The notes under the pieces were generated by a model. That model was not told the origin of the DNA and made no database searches. It saw only the letters and a program-made list of their open reading frames with translations. A DNA stretch of 64,000 nucleotides from J027 sp034437655 (GTDB taxonomy: Bacteria; Chloroflexota; Anaerolineae; Aggregatilineales; J027), in assembly GCA_034437655.1 (NCBI GenBank), contig DAOTTU010000063.1, positions 124,001 to 188,000 of the forward strand. The letters run 5' to 3'. A program made the position numbers and the translations under genes. Below are positions 53,048-62,412 of the stretch, one piece after another; position 1 is the first letter of the stretch; the number at the start of each line of letters is the position of its first letter.

Positions 53048-53539
53048 CTACGCTGTGCCTTCCAGTGCCTTTGCAATGTCCTGCGCATGGTCGCGTTCAT
53101 GCCAGGCGACGATGTTCAACATTTCCTCAACCGTCATCATCCGCATCGTGGGGTGTAGTCCTTGTAGCCCGAGGATGTCCTCGCTGCTGAGGTCGTCAAC
53201 CCATGCATTGAGTTTTTCACGAGCGGCATTGAGGTTCGCCCGTGCTTGCTCGGGAGACATGTCCGCGTTCTTCTCAACAGAGCGCTTGTTGTAGCGCTCC
53301 AGATCAAAGTCTGTAGGTATATCTTCCTCACCATTGACGATGCCTTGAATCCGCCGAAAAATGCCAGCCTCAGCAATACTCATGTGGATCAGCAGTTGCC
53401 GTACATTCCACGCTGCGCCGTCGCTATACACTGGCGTTTCCCAACGATCACCAACGCTGTCAAGAACACTGTCAAGGTATTCACGTGCTGTAGCCAACCT
53501 GGACTTGATTTGAGCAATCCGTTCTGCAAAGTCTGCCAT
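53048..53539 (-). CDS. DinB-like four-helix protein
   Basis: 163 aa. DinB/YfiT-type helical bundle: AWNVRQLLIHMSIAEAGIF carries the first histidine, and MLNIVAWHERDHAQDI carries the HxxxH-like pair (H-E-R-D-H), the metal triad. Such proteins are often thiol- or metal-dependent transferases of unclear substrate. It begins 5 nt after the stop of the ferredoxin-NADP reductase gene, so the two form an operon. Start ATG at 53539 (MADFAER). Confidence 0.8.
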   Translation of the reverse strand: MADFAERIAQIKSRLATAREYLDSVLDSVGDRWETPVYSDGAAWNVRQLLIHMSIAEAGIFRRIQGIVNGEEDIPTDFDLERYNKRSVEKNADMSPEQARANLNAAREKLNAWVDDLSSEDILGLQGLHPTMRMMTVEEMLNIVAWHERDHAQDIAKALEGTA

Positions 53540-53543
53540 GAGT

Positions 53544-54965
53544 CTAGTTTTCCTGCACCTGTTTACGGTCTTCAAGCGCTTGCATCATCTCTTCAACACG
53601 GCTGAACTTAACACGCACCCGGCCAGCAGCTTCACCGCGTTCACGTTCGATTTCGTCGATAATTTGCCAGTCGGCAAAGGTGACGTAATTCACACCACGC
53701 GAGTCTAGCAGGGTAGTCATGGCATCTGGTGCAGTATGTTCGGGGGAAATTGAAATGTTGTTTTGCAGGTCTTCCAGAGCCATTTTGACGGTTTCAACCG
53801 AATCGGGCTTGTTGGTGCCGATAATGCCAGAAGGCCCGCGCTTAATCCAACCCACGACATATTCACCGGCAACGACTGGCCCGTCAACCTCTTGTTGAAT
53901 ACGTCCCATTTCATTGGGGATAATGCCCCAGTCGTCACGGAATGGCACACCCGGCAACGGTACGCCCCGGTAGCCCACGGAGCGGAAGATTAACCCGGCG
54001 GGGATAGTTTCAAATTCCTCGGTGGCACGGGGGCGCAATGTGCCGCGTTCATTAAGGTATAGCTCGTTTTTGACAATTTTGACGGCTTCAACCGTATCTT
54101 GCCCAATGATTTCCACAGGTGAGACAAGGAAGCGCATATGGATTTGCCTGGGCTTGTCCGGGTCGCGTTCACGTTGCGCATATTCCTGCAAAATTGTTAC
54201 GTTTTTCTGTGCGCCACGGTCGCCGCCTTCTTCAAGGGCTCTGGTGCTGAGGTCGTCCAGTTCCGCCTCTTCACGCAGAACGATGATGTCTGCCGCTTCC
54301 ATTTCACCAAGTTCTTTAATTTCCGGGTTGGTGAAAGCTGCCTGGGCTGGTCCACGCCGCCCTAAGACATAAATCTGCTTGATGTTGCTGTTCTTCAGGG
54401 CGTCAAGGGCATAGTCGGCAATGTCAGTGTCATAGAGTTCATCATAGGAGCGCGCCAGAATACGGGCTACGTCCATAGCGACATTCCCGACACCAACGAC
54501 GATGGCCGTTTCGGCGGTGAGGTCAAACTCTAAGTCACAGAAGTCGGGGTGGCCGTTGTACCACGCAACGAACTCGGTTGCCGGGTGACTACCGGGGAGG
54601 TCTTCGCCGGGGATTTTCAACTTGCGGTCAGACTGTGCGCCGACTGCATAAATCACCTGATGGTAATGCAGCAAGAGGTCTTCATGCGTGATGTCTGTAC
54701 CGAACTCAACATTGCCAAAAAATCGGAAATTGTCTTTGCTAGCGATGCGTTCGTAAATTTTGGTGACGGACTTGATTTTCTGGTGGTCTGGGGCAACACC
54801 GCCGCGCACCAGCCCAAACGGTGTAGGCAAACGGTCGAACATGTCAATGCTGACGGTAAGGTCTTTCTGTTTCTGGTAGGCTTCGGCTGCGTAGAACCCC
54901 GAAGGCCCTGAGCCAATAATGGCCACGCGCAGGGGGTTGTCGGGGGTGCCCGGTTGGGTACTCAT
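53544..54965 (-). CDS. Ferredoxin-NADP reductase of the adrenodoxin-reductase (FprA) type
   Basis: 473 aa flavoprotein. FAD motif RVAIIGSGPSGFYAAEAY, then FGLVRGGVAPDHQKIKSV, the NADP motif VVGVGNVAMDVARIL, VLGRRGPAQAAFTNPEI, and RSVGYRGVPLPGVPF with GWIKRGPSGIIGTNK near the end. It exchanges electrons between NADPH and ferredoxin. Close to the family length of 455. A 17-nt-spaced promoter lies about 120 nt upstream. Confidence 0.93.
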   Translation of the reverse strand: MSTQPGTPDNPLRVAIIGSGPSGFYAAEAYQKQKDLTVSIDMFDRLPTPFGLVRGGVAPDHQKIKSVTKIYERIASKDNFRFFGNVEFGTDITHEDLLLHYHQVIYAVGAQSDRKLKIPGEDLPGSHPATEFVAWYNGHPDFCDLEFDLTAETAIVVGVGNVAMDVARILARSYDELYDTDIADYALDALKNSNIKQIYVLGRRGPAQAAFTNPEIKELGEMEAADIIVLREEAELDDLSTRALEEGGDRGAQKNVTILQEYAQRERDPDKPRQIHMRFLVSPVEIIGQDTVEAVKIVKNELYLNERGTLRPRATEEFETIPAGLIFRSVGYRGVPLPGVPFRDDWGIIPNEMGRIQQEVDGPVVAGEYVVGWIKRGPSGIIGTNKPDSVETVKMALEDLQNNISISPEHTAPDAMTTLLDSRGVNYVTFADWQIIDEIERERGEAAGRVRVKFSRVEEMMQALEDRKQVQEN

Positions 54966-55084
54966 AACATTAAATCCTTTTGTTTGTTCGTGCGGTGGAT
55001 GTGTATCGCGCTTATTGTTGGATAAAAGCGGATTCGTGTAAAATTAGGCTGCCGATGATGGCACTATGAGCTGACGCTGTTTGC

Positions 55085-55113
55085 ATTATGCCGAAAGCAG
55101 TACGGTTGTGCAA
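55085..55113 (-). promoter_or_regulatory. Promoter of the ferredoxin-NADP reductase gene
   Basis: TTGCAC (55108-55113), 17-nt spacer, CATAAT (55085-55090) on the minus strand. The rest of the gap 54966-55273 holds the divergent promoter below and nothing else I can identify. Confidence 0.55.
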
Positions 55114-55220
55114 CATTTTTCACAATGACACCACCTTACACCTGCCGAGTCACGAACAGAGAAATCGACGGTAGTTGCTGTATCTATTTTATGATTGGTT
55201 ACTTGTCATTCAGTGAGTGA

Positions 55221-55247
55221 TTGACTACCATAAGAGCCTAATATGAT
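55221..55247 (+). promoter_or_regulatory. Candidate promoter of the four-GAF histidine kinase
   Basis: TTGACT (55221-55226), 15-nt spacer, TATGAT (55242-55247), 26 nt before the ATG at 55274. Spacer is short. Confidence 0.4.
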
Positions 55248-55273
55248 GCGCTAGAGGTTGACAACCACACCCC

Positions 55274-58057
55274 ATGCTTAATCACGCTTTTTCTCATGAA
55301 CCCGCCTGGAATGCTATTGATCCTGAAAATTTGCTGAATAGCCTTCTGCAAAGTGCGCAGCGTCTATTGCCATGTGACTTTGGTGTGCTGGCATTGTGGG
55401 ACGCGGAGGAAGAAGTGTTGGTCCCCTTCTTCGCCGCAGTTAATGATGACGAAAGGGCCAATACCACCGACTTAGCACCCCCGGTACTCCGTCCGGGTGA
55501 TGGCATTATTGGGTATGTCGCTCAGCATAAGCAGCCACTCAATGTGCCCGATGTCCGTTTGCACCCCAACTATCGCGAAGTTGACGCTGCTATCCGCTCT
55601 GAACTGGCGGTCCCAATCTTGCGCGATGGTCAATTGCTTGGGGTATTCAATGTCGAGTCACGAACCCACGCCGCTTATAGCAGCGAACACATTTCTGTGT
55701 TACAGGCACTTGCAGACCAGGCGGCTTTAGTAATCGAAACATCACGCCTCTACAATCGGTTACGCAATAACTATTTTGAACTGCAAGACGCGCATTCGGA
55801 AATGGTGATCCGCAATGACATTTCCCGTTTGTCAACAAGTGATGCTTCCGTTGAGCAACTTTGCCGCGAAACCTGTCGTTTGGTGGGTGTGTATGGCAAT
55901 GCTGAGGCGTGTTGGCTATTTCTGTGGGACTACGATCGGCAGTCGGTCGGGTTGGACAGTGCGTGGCAACATGCCGACCTGCAAATTGAAGACATTACTC
56001 TATCAATCCCGGTCAAAAAAATCAGTGAACTACTGGTAGACAACGGTAAAACATTGGTGCTTAATCGCACTCAGGCCCCGCCACAAACGTTGCTAGAGGC
56101 ATTTGACCCTGTGCCGGCCGCGTTGCTGGCGCTGCCCCTGATTGCTCGACGACGTACGATTGGCGGGGTGTTGTTGTTGCGGTATCAGACCCAACCGTTT
56201 ACCACTCAGCACATTCAGCGTTTACAAGCGCCGCTTGACCAGATCGCGTTGAGCATTGATAACAAAGGGCTACTGCGCGAAATGCGTGAACGGCTCCATG
56301 AAAGTCAGTCCCTGCTCAAACTTTCTGAGATTGCGACACAGTCCTACGAATTTGACGACACCCTTGAAAAAATACTGACACTGGCCCAGGACATGCTGGG
56401 TATGCAGGCCGTGGCGATTCTGGTACACGATCGGCAGGATAACGTTCTGGTGCCGCTAGAAAACGGCTTTGGCTTTACTAAAACGTTGTATGAGCAACGG
56501 TTCCCGGTCAATGCGATGCGTAGCTTGAGCGCGATTGCATTCAACATGGGGCACCCACAGTATGCCAACGATGAGACTGAGTTGCATGGTCAGGAAGCTG
56601 ACATCGCCGCAGAAAACAATCTGCGTAATATGCTGGTGGCCCCCCTCCGGATGCAGGACCATCCGCTCGGCGTGATCATCGTCGCCAACCTTGACACTAC
56701 AATTGATACCAACACCGCCCGTACCCTGAACGCCATCGCCAGTCATATTGCCTCTGTGTTGCGACAATTTGACTATGTTGTGCGCTTGCGGCTTTTTAGA
56801 GCATTGTCTGACATTTCGCGCCGCGTTAGTTCTGAGTTGGTCAGCGAACATGTTTTGGTCGCGGCTTGCCAGAGCGTGGTTGAAGCAATTGAGGGTGTGG
56901 ATCATGCTGGCTTGATTATCAACGACAATGCACCTTTGGATGCGCTGGTTGTGGCTGAATATCCGCGCCTTGGTTCCATCGGCACACGCTTGACACTGGA
57001 AAATTACCCGGTTTATGAACAGATGCTTGTTACCAGAGAACCTGTTGTCATCAACGAAGTATCCAGCGCGCACGACTTGCTGGGGCCGAACTATGAGATG
57101 CTGGTGGGCATGGGGATTCGTTCATTGATGATTGTACCGTTATTTGTACAGAACGAGTTTCTGGGTTCATTGGGGTTAGATGCACGCAGCACGCATCATC
57201 ATTTCAATGAAGCAGAGATTGAATTTGCTAACGCCATCGCCGGACAAATTGCGATCAGCATGTACAATGCGCAGCTCTTTGAACAACTCGACGCCCGCAC
57301 AGTTGAACTCGAAGAAGCCAATCGCCTTAAGAGTGAATTCCTCGCGAAAATGTCCCATGAATTACGCACACCGATGAACAGCATCCTTGGCTTTTCAGAT
57401 TTGATTGCTAGTGGGGCTTATGGTGACCTCAATGAAAAACAAGCCAATCGACTGGCGCGCATCCAGAACAGCGGCCGCAGTCTGCTGGCATTGATTGACG
57501 ACTTGCTCGACCTGAGCAAGATTGAAGCCGGCCATATGGAACTTGACTTGACCGCTGTGAATCTGGATGAACTGGTGAATGCTTGCCTTGCAACGATTGA
57601 AATGCAGGTCCGTGAAAAGCAGCTAGCCCTGACGGTTCGCAACACCGCAGCGGTGCAATTGGTTATGTGCGACACATTACGGTTGCAACAGGTACTCAAC
57701 AATCTGTTGAGCAATGCGGTTAAATTTACTGATGAAGGTGAGATTTCAGTCACAGTGATGACCAACCGTATGCACATGGTACAAGTTTGCGTGGCAGACT
57801 CTGGCATTGGTATTTCGCAACAACACCAGCGTTTTATTTTTGACGAGTTCCGGCAGGCAGACGGCAGCACAACCCGTCAGTATGGGGGAACGGGGCTGGG
57901 ACTTGCGATTTCACGCTATTTGATCGAGATGATGGGCGGGGAAATTTGGGTAGAAAGCGAACCGGGTATGGGGAGTACCTTTTGCTTTACGATCCCGACA
58001 GTGAACCATCCAGATCATAAGCTGGTGGCACCTGAAGATGACAACACCCTACACTAG
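55274..58057 (+). CDS. Multi-GAF sensor histidine kinase
   Basis: 927 aa, no membrane helix. Four GAF domains in a row: about residues 14-155 (CDFGVLALWDAEEE ... LGVFNVESRTHAAYS), 185-330, 350-495 (MQAVAILVHDRQDN) and 505-665 (VDHAGLIINDNAPL ... FLGSLGLDARSTHH). Then HisKA with H695 in KMSHELRTPMNSILGFSD and HATPase_c (NLLSNAVKFTDEG, VADSGIGIS, GGTGLGLAISRYL). Only GAF1 has the full LPGDGIIGYVA-like loop. Orphan kinase; ligands unknown. Stop overlaps that of the convergent gene by 4 nt. Confidence 0.9.
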   Translation: MLNHAFSHEPAWNAIDPENLLNSLLQSAQRLLPCDFGVLALWDAEEEVLVPFFAAVNDDERANTTDLAPPVLRPGDGIIGYVAQHKQPLNVPDVRLHPNYREVDAAIRSELAVPILRDGQLLGVFNVESRTHAAYSSEHISVLQALADQAALVIETSRLYNRLRNNYFELQDAHSEMVIRNDISRLSTSDASVEQLCRETCRLVGVYGNAEACWLFLWDYDRQSVGLDSAWQHADLQIEDITLSIPVKKISELLVDNGKTLVLNRTQAPPQTLLEAFDPVPAALLALPLIARRRTIGGVLLLRYQTQPFTTQHIQRLQAPLDQIALSIDNKGLLREMRERLHESQSLLKLSEIATQSYEFDDTLEKILTLAQDMLGMQAVAILVHDRQDNVLVPLENGFGFTKTLYEQRFPVNAMRSLSAIAFNMGHPQYANDETELHGQEADIAAENNLRNMLVAPLRMQDHPLGVIIVANLDTTIDTNTARTLNAIASHIASVLRQFDYVVRLRLFRALSDISRRVSSELVSEHVLVAACQSVVEAIEGVDHAGLIINDNAPLDALVVAEYPRLGSIGTRLTLENYPVYEQMLVTREPVVINEVSSAHDLLGPNYEMLVGMGIRSLMIVPLFVQNEFLGSLGLDARSTHHHFNEAEIEFANAIAGQIAISMYNAQLFEQLDARTVELEEANRLKSEFLAKMSHELRTPMNSILGFSDLIASGAYGDLNEKQANRLARIQNSGRSLLALIDDLLDLSKIEAGHMELDLTAVNLDELVNACLATIEMQVREKQLALTVRNTAAVQLVMCDTLRLQQVLNNLLSNAVKFTDEGEISVTVMTNRMHMVQVCVADSGIGISQQHQRFIFDEFRQADGSTTRQYGGTGLGLAISRYLIEMMGGEIWVESEPGMGSTFCFTIPTVNHPDHKLVAPEDDNTLH

Positions 58058-58449
58058 CCCATCAACCAGCCAAGCGCCTCATCAAAACGGCAGAAAGCTC
58101 GCACTTCACCAACTTGCTTTGGCATCAGCTCAATAATCTGGTCTGTGTAATGCATATCGGCTGGCGTACGATACACATGAGCGGTGCGTGTATCTTTTGG
58201 CACTGATACCTGCGCGAGTACAGGCCCAACGCGCTCTAATGCATAGGGGCTGGGGATTCCCGCTGTGCGAAAATCGTACAGGATACGATGCTGTTCTCCG
58301 AGGTGTTTGCTACTGTTGGTAATAAATGCTGCCCATTGGTCAACAACTTCTTGCGCAAAGCTGTCGAACGTGATGATCACGATCCCCTGCGATAAATGCG
58401 TGATCCGAATACCGGCTTGTCGACGTTTACGGGTAGATTGACTATTCAT
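58054..58449 (-). CDS. STAS/SpoIIAA-like small protein (tentative)
   Basis: 131 aa. A basic N-terminus of about 12 residues, then a strand-helix order (GIVIITFDSFAQEVVDQWAA, HRILYDFRTAGIPSPYA ... TAHVYRTPADM ... EVRAFCRFDEALGWL) like SpoIIAA-type STAS folds, which bind ligands or anti-sigma partners. Start ATG overlaps the stop of the hydrolase gene (ATGA), so it is cotranslated with it. Confidence 0.6.
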   Translation of the reverse strand: MNSQSTRKRRQAGIRITHLSQGIVIITFDSFAQEVVDQWAAFITNSSKHLGEQHRILYDFRTAGIPSPYALERVGPVLAQVSVPKDTRTAHVYRTPADMHYTDQIIELMPKQVGEVRAFCRFDEALGWLMG

Positions 58450-59300
58450 GCGATTTCCTCAACTGGGTCAAAAGCTCTGCGAATCTGTGCAGCGCTCGTT
58501 TCTGGGAATTCAAGGGGGAACAAATGCCCACCGCCAACAATTTCATGCAACGCAAAATCCGGGCGAATTTTTTGCCAGAGTTTAACGGCTGACAACTGAA
58601 AGGTATCACTCTCAGAGCCACGCACGACTGTGACGGGCACTGTAATGTCACGTATCCAGCGCCACCAGCCCCGGTTAGACGCAAAGCCTGTACGGTAAAT
58701 TCGCGTCTCCCATTCCGGGCTGTACAACAAGCGCACGCCTTCAGCGTCAGCGTCCGGGGCAGTGATGCTTTTTACATAAGACCACAGCGTAGCATCCGAC
58801 CATTTTGCAAACGTTGGTTTGCTGCGAAAACGGTCAAATGCGGCCTCGCGTGACTCCCAATGGCGGCGGCGGCGCAAGGTTTGCGCAAAGAGTGGCGGTT
58901 CTGGGCGCGGTATCCAGCGGGGGCCGGCAGTCATTGCCCATACCAACCAGCGTGGAAACAAAACCGGGTCTAGTGCGACCACTGCCGCAAAAAGCTCCGG
59001 GCGTTGACGTGCCGCAAGCAAGGTTGCGACTGCCCCGAGGCTATGCCCAACAGCGTAAATTGGTGTTGAAAGCGTTTCGATGGCTTGAATCAGATCATCC
59101 GCAATCGTCTGCCAGTGAGTAAGGCTTTCCGGTGGGGGCGGGGTATCCCAGAGCGGACGCAATTTAACACCGACCACTTGAAACTGTGCAGTGAGCGGCG
59201 TCAGCATTTCATGATAGCACTCCGGCGGAAAGCCGTTGGCATGTGCAAAATGCAATATTGGGTGGTTGCTTTCACCACCGAAACGAACAAACTGTGACAA
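58446..59300 (-). CDS. Alpha/beta hydrolase
   Basis: About 284 aa. Fold landmarks: LHFAHANGFPPECY (oxyanion region HANG), nucleophile serine in YAVGHSLGAVATLLAARQ, a D in VVRGSESDTF and the catalytic histidine in GGGHLFPLE. The first ATG (59432) would overlap the upstream gene by 73 bp; TTG at 59300 begins just before the conserved part and follows an AGG, so I use it. Substrate unknown. Confidence 0.82.
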   Translation of the reverse strand: MSQFVRFGGESNHPILHFAHANGFPPECYHEMLTPLTAQFQVVGVKLRPLWDTPPPPESLTHWQTIADDLIQAIETLSTPIYAVGHSLGAVATLLAARQRPELFAAVVALDPVLFPRWLVWAMTAGPRWIPRPEPPLFAQTLRRRRHWESREAAFDRFRSKPTFAKWSDATLWSYVKSITAPDADAEGVRLLYSPEWETRIYRTGFASNRGWWRWIRDITVPVTVVRGSESDTFQLSAVKLWQKIRPDFALHEIVGGGHLFPLEFPETSAAQIRRAFDPVEEIA

Positions 59301-59359
59301 GGATGACCTGTGTATTATGCAACAATCGCGATTTCTGTCGGCAATTGTACCAGAAAATT

Positions 59360-60511
59360 TTATCCGGCCCAAAAACCTTGTGTATAGAGAATCGTATACA
59401 GCCCGAATAACAACAGGCTGCTGATGGTCCATACTCGGTCAAACACCGGGTTACGGCCCCAACGCGCCAGTACCATGAACATAGGAATAATGATCAACAC
59501 ATAGCGGTTCTGGCTGACAAGTTGCCCGGTGCCAAGCGGCAACCACACCGCCGCCAACCCATAGAGCGCCAACCCCGGATGAAACTTCCATTCACGGATG
59601 CTGAGCGTTGTTGCAAGGAGCGTCAGCGCAATGTCTAACCCAACGGTGACAGCACCGGCCGCGTTTGTGCCAATCCAGACCACCTGTTGTAAGAAGATAC
59701 ACAGCGCCACAGGCTGCAAAAAATAGCGCCCGAAATCCTCCTGTGCCTGAAAGGTGTTAAGCCCCTGCCCCTGTAGCCAGAAATTGAACCCGAAAAAAGT
59801 GATGATAGGGAGCGTGATTGCGGCGAGATTGTGCCGGGGGAGGTCTTCGCCGCGCCACCAATGATCCAGCCAGACGGTAGCCATTGGCAGGAATAATAGT
59901 ACCCCCGTCGGCCGCGTGATTGTCGCATATACCGCTACCAGCCCGGCCAGCCATAAGCGTTTACGGTACGTCAAAATCAAGGCTAGCAAGCTGATTACCA
60001 GATAAGTTGACTCGGTGTACAGTTGGGCCATAAACATTGCGGTTGGAAAGATCAACACATAAAATGTTCCCCGCAATGCATCATCACCGCCGAGGTGTTC
60101 GGCAAAGAAAATATATAGCAGCACACTTGCGACTGCTGACATTGCGCCGGAGACAATTAACCCTGCCAATGCCATGCGATCATCCCAGTCCATATCCGGT
60201 AATACCCAGCGTAGCGCGACCTCATCTACCACGCGCATGAGCATTGGGTAGCCGGGGAAAAAAGTTGCTAAGCTGATGTCGGCGTAACCGTCCTGTGCAA
60301 TAGCGACATACCGCCAGCTATCCCACCGGGCATGAAACCATGCCCCAGAAGATGGCCCGTCAACATCACCTGTTGTCATTTCACTGGTCCAGGTATAGCC
60401 GAAGTCAGGTGTGGCGAGGTCAAAGCGCGACCATACCATATACTGAAACATAATCAGAGCGATATACCATCCCAGCCACAGAATTATGGCCGGCCGCCAA
60501 CTTTTTCTCAT
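59360..60511 (-). CDS. PIG-V-like mannosyltransferase family membrane protein
   Basis: 383 aa, about nine hydrophobic helices. The first outer loop WFHARWDSWRYVAIAQDGY and ATFFPGYPMLMR is characteristic of PIG-V/mannosyltransferase proteins of the GT-C fold, where the W-D pair is catalytic. It would add mannose from polyprenyl phosphate to a lipid or protein on the outside. Start ATG at 60511; the earlier ATG at 60589 lacks homology. Heads a three-gene run with the hydrolase and the STAS-like gene. Confidence 0.8.
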   Translation of the reverse strand: MRKSWRPAIILWLGWYIALIMFQYMVWSRFDLATPDFGYTWTSEMTTGDVDGPSSGAWFHARWDSWRYVAIAQDGYADISLATFFPGYPMLMRVVDEVALRWVLPDMDWDDRMALAGLIVSGAMSAVASVLLYIFFAEHLGGDDALRGTFYVLIFPTAMFMAQLYTESTYLVISLLALILTYRKRLWLAGLVAVYATITRPTGVLLFLPMATVWLDHWWRGEDLPRHNLAAITLPIITFFGFNFWLQGQGLNTFQAQEDFGRYFLQPVALCIFLQQVVWIGTNAAGAVTVGLDIALTLLATTLSIREWKFHPGLALYGLAAVWLPLGTGQLVSQNRYVLIIIPMFMVLARWGRNPVFDRVWTISSLLLFGLYTILYTQGFWAG

Positions 60512-60648
60512 AATAGAACATCCACTGATGATTTCTTGTGCGTGTGCTAGAATGCAAGATAGTGTACCGACTGCCCCGGTGCTATCCAAGTGTGGGCTGG
60601 TGTAGGGTGCTGATAGGAACTCAACAGCAAAAAAGGGGATTTAAAGCG

Positions 60649-61437
60649 ATGCTGGAGCCAAAAGATGCGTTTAAGTATCTACCGCTTGTATATGATGTTG
60701 CGGGTCTGTCCAGTTATGCAGAGCGTTATACACCGGAACTGATCGAGTTCATGTGGAAAAACGACTGGATTGGCCGTCGCGTTCTCGAAATCGGCTGCGG
60801 GACTGGCGCATCGCTTGAACACTTCGCTGAGCAGAAAATGGTGGTTGATGCTGTGGATGCCAGCGCAGCGATGCTTCAGTGCGCTCAGGAACGCTTTGTC
60901 AATAGCGAAGGCGACACAACGATCCAATTCATTCATTCTGACGTACGCAAGTTCAAGCCGCGTCCGGGGGTCTATGATTTGGTGTTTTGCCTGGACACGA
61001 TCAATTACTTGTCCAACCCCCGCGACGTTGAAGGCTTGATGCGACGAGCCAATTATGCCTTAGCCATGAATAAGATGTTCTTGTTTGATCTTCATACGAT
61101 CAGTGGTTTGGTTGGTGAGATACAAAAACACCCCACACATGTTATTCATGATAGCGAAACCGACTTCCTGCTTTCGCGCAGCACCTTTGATTTTGACCAC
61201 CTGAGCTTGACGACCAGCTACACAATATTTACTATCGACAACAACGGGGCACGTCACCGTTTTGACGAGCGTCATGTACAGCGTGGCTACCCCTTTAAGG
61301 TGATTGAGACGATGCTTGCACGCTCGGGTTTTGACCTGCGAGTTGTTGTTGATGCTCGTCTTGAAGACTTTGAAGAAGTTGACGACCGCGACCGTATCCT
61401 ATTTCTGGCGCAAAAGCAGCGCGAGTTCACAGAATAG
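60649..61437 (+). CDS. SAM-dependent methyltransferase
   Basis: 262 aa class I methyltransferase. VLEIGCGTGASLEHFAEQ, VVDAVDASAAMLQCAQER, HSDVRKFKPRPGVYDLVFCL and the post-motif strand MFLFDLHTISGL; the insert FSTFDFDHLSLTTSYT-like region is as in small-molecule methyltransferases. ATG chosen after AAAGGGGAT. It precedes an ABC transporter operon by 66 nt; relation unknown. Confidence 0.85.
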   Translation: MLEPKDAFKYLPLVYDVAGLSSYAERYTPELIEFMWKNDWIGRRVLEIGCGTGASLEHFAEQKMVVDAVDASAAMLQCAQERFVNSEGDTTIQFIHSDVRKFKPRPGVYDLVFCLDTINYLSNPRDVEGLMRRANYALAMNKMFLFDLHTISGLVGEIQKHPTHVIHDSETDFLLSRSTFDFDHLSLTTSYTIFTIDNNGARHRFDERHVQRGYPFKVIETMLARSGFDLRVVVDARLEDFEEVDDRDRILFLAQKQREFTE

Positions 61438-61503
61438 GCGCAGGACATCATCTATCTCTATCAGAATTGACCACCAACCAGGCATAATGTTCGAGGAGTT
61501 TCA

Positions 61504-62412
61504 TTGACCACTACAACGTTGCAGATTCAAGACATCAATAAGCGCTACGGCGACTATCAAGCTGTGAAAGCCCTGAGCTTTGAAGTATATGCAGGCGAAA
61601 TTTTTGCGATTTTGGGGCCTAATGGGGCTGGCAAGACGACCACCATCCGCATGATTCTGGACATCATAAAACCAGACAGCGGACAGATTGAAGTCTTCGG
61701 CAAACCATTCACTGAATCCACCAAAAACCGTATTGGCTATTTGCCTGAAGAACGTGGACTATACAAGAGCGTTCCGGTGAATCGTCTGTTGCGTTACCTG
61801 GGTGAATTGAAAGGGATGAATGGTAAAGACGCTGAACAAAAAGGTGTGGAATGGCTTAAACGTATTGGGCTGGAAGAAAACATCGAAAGCAAGGTCAGTG
61901 AGTTAAGTCGTGGTATGGCGCAGAAAGTTCAGTTCATCGCCACGATCATGCATGACCCTGAATTTATCATCATTGACGAGCCGTTCAGCGGGCTAGACCC
62001 GGTCAATACCCAGCTCATCAAAGATATTATCTACGAGATGCGTTCTAACGGCACAACCATCATGATGTCTACACACCAGATGCACACGATTGAAGCAATG
62101 GCTGACCGTATGCTGATGATCTCTAAGGGTGAGCGTGTGCTATATGGCAAAGTCGATGACGTGCGCCAACGCTATGCCCACAACGCCGTTCTGGTGCAAG
62201 GTAGCGGTGACTGGCAAGCATTAGAAGGGGTGCAACACGTCGAAGAACGTGGCCGCGATAGCGTTGTGCTGCATCTACACGACGATGTAGCTCCAGATAC
62301 GGTTATGGCGCGGCTGGCCAATCAGAGTGGGTATCACATTCGACGTTATGAACTGGCCATCCCCGGTCTGGATGAGATTTTCATTGAGGTAGCCAACAAT
62401 GGGCAACAATAA
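61504..62412 (+). CDS. ABC-2 type transporter ATP-binding protein
   Basis: 302 aa, TTG start 5-6 nt after GAGGAG. Walker A GPNGAGKTTTIRMIL, signature VSELSRGMAQKVQF, Walker B FIIIDEPFSGLDP and H-loop MMSTHQMHTIEAM; a C-terminal DUF4162-like region (residues about 220-300). Permease follows with 14-nt overlap. Nat/drug-type exporter; substrate unknown. Confidence 0.92.
   Translation: MTTTTLQIQDINKRYGDYQAVKALSFEVYAGEIFAILGPNGAGKTTTIRMILDIIKPDSGQIEVFGKPFTESTKNRIGYLPEERGLYKSVPVNRLLRYLGELKGMNGKDAEQKGVEWLKRIGLEENIESKVSELSRGMAQKVQFIATIMHDPEFIIIDEPFSGLDPVNTQLIKDIIYEMRSNGTTIMMSTHQMHTIEAMADRMLMISKGERVLYGKVDDVRQRYAHNAVLVQGSGDWQALEGVQHVEERGRDSVVLHLHDDVAPDTVMARLANQSGYHIRRYELAIPGLDEIFIEVANNGQQ

Noticed and set aside
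55021..55273. tRNA or other RNA gene in the gap upstream of the four-GAF kinase
   Set aside because: No cloverleaf or T-loop sequence can be drawn; the gap is explained by two divergent promoters.
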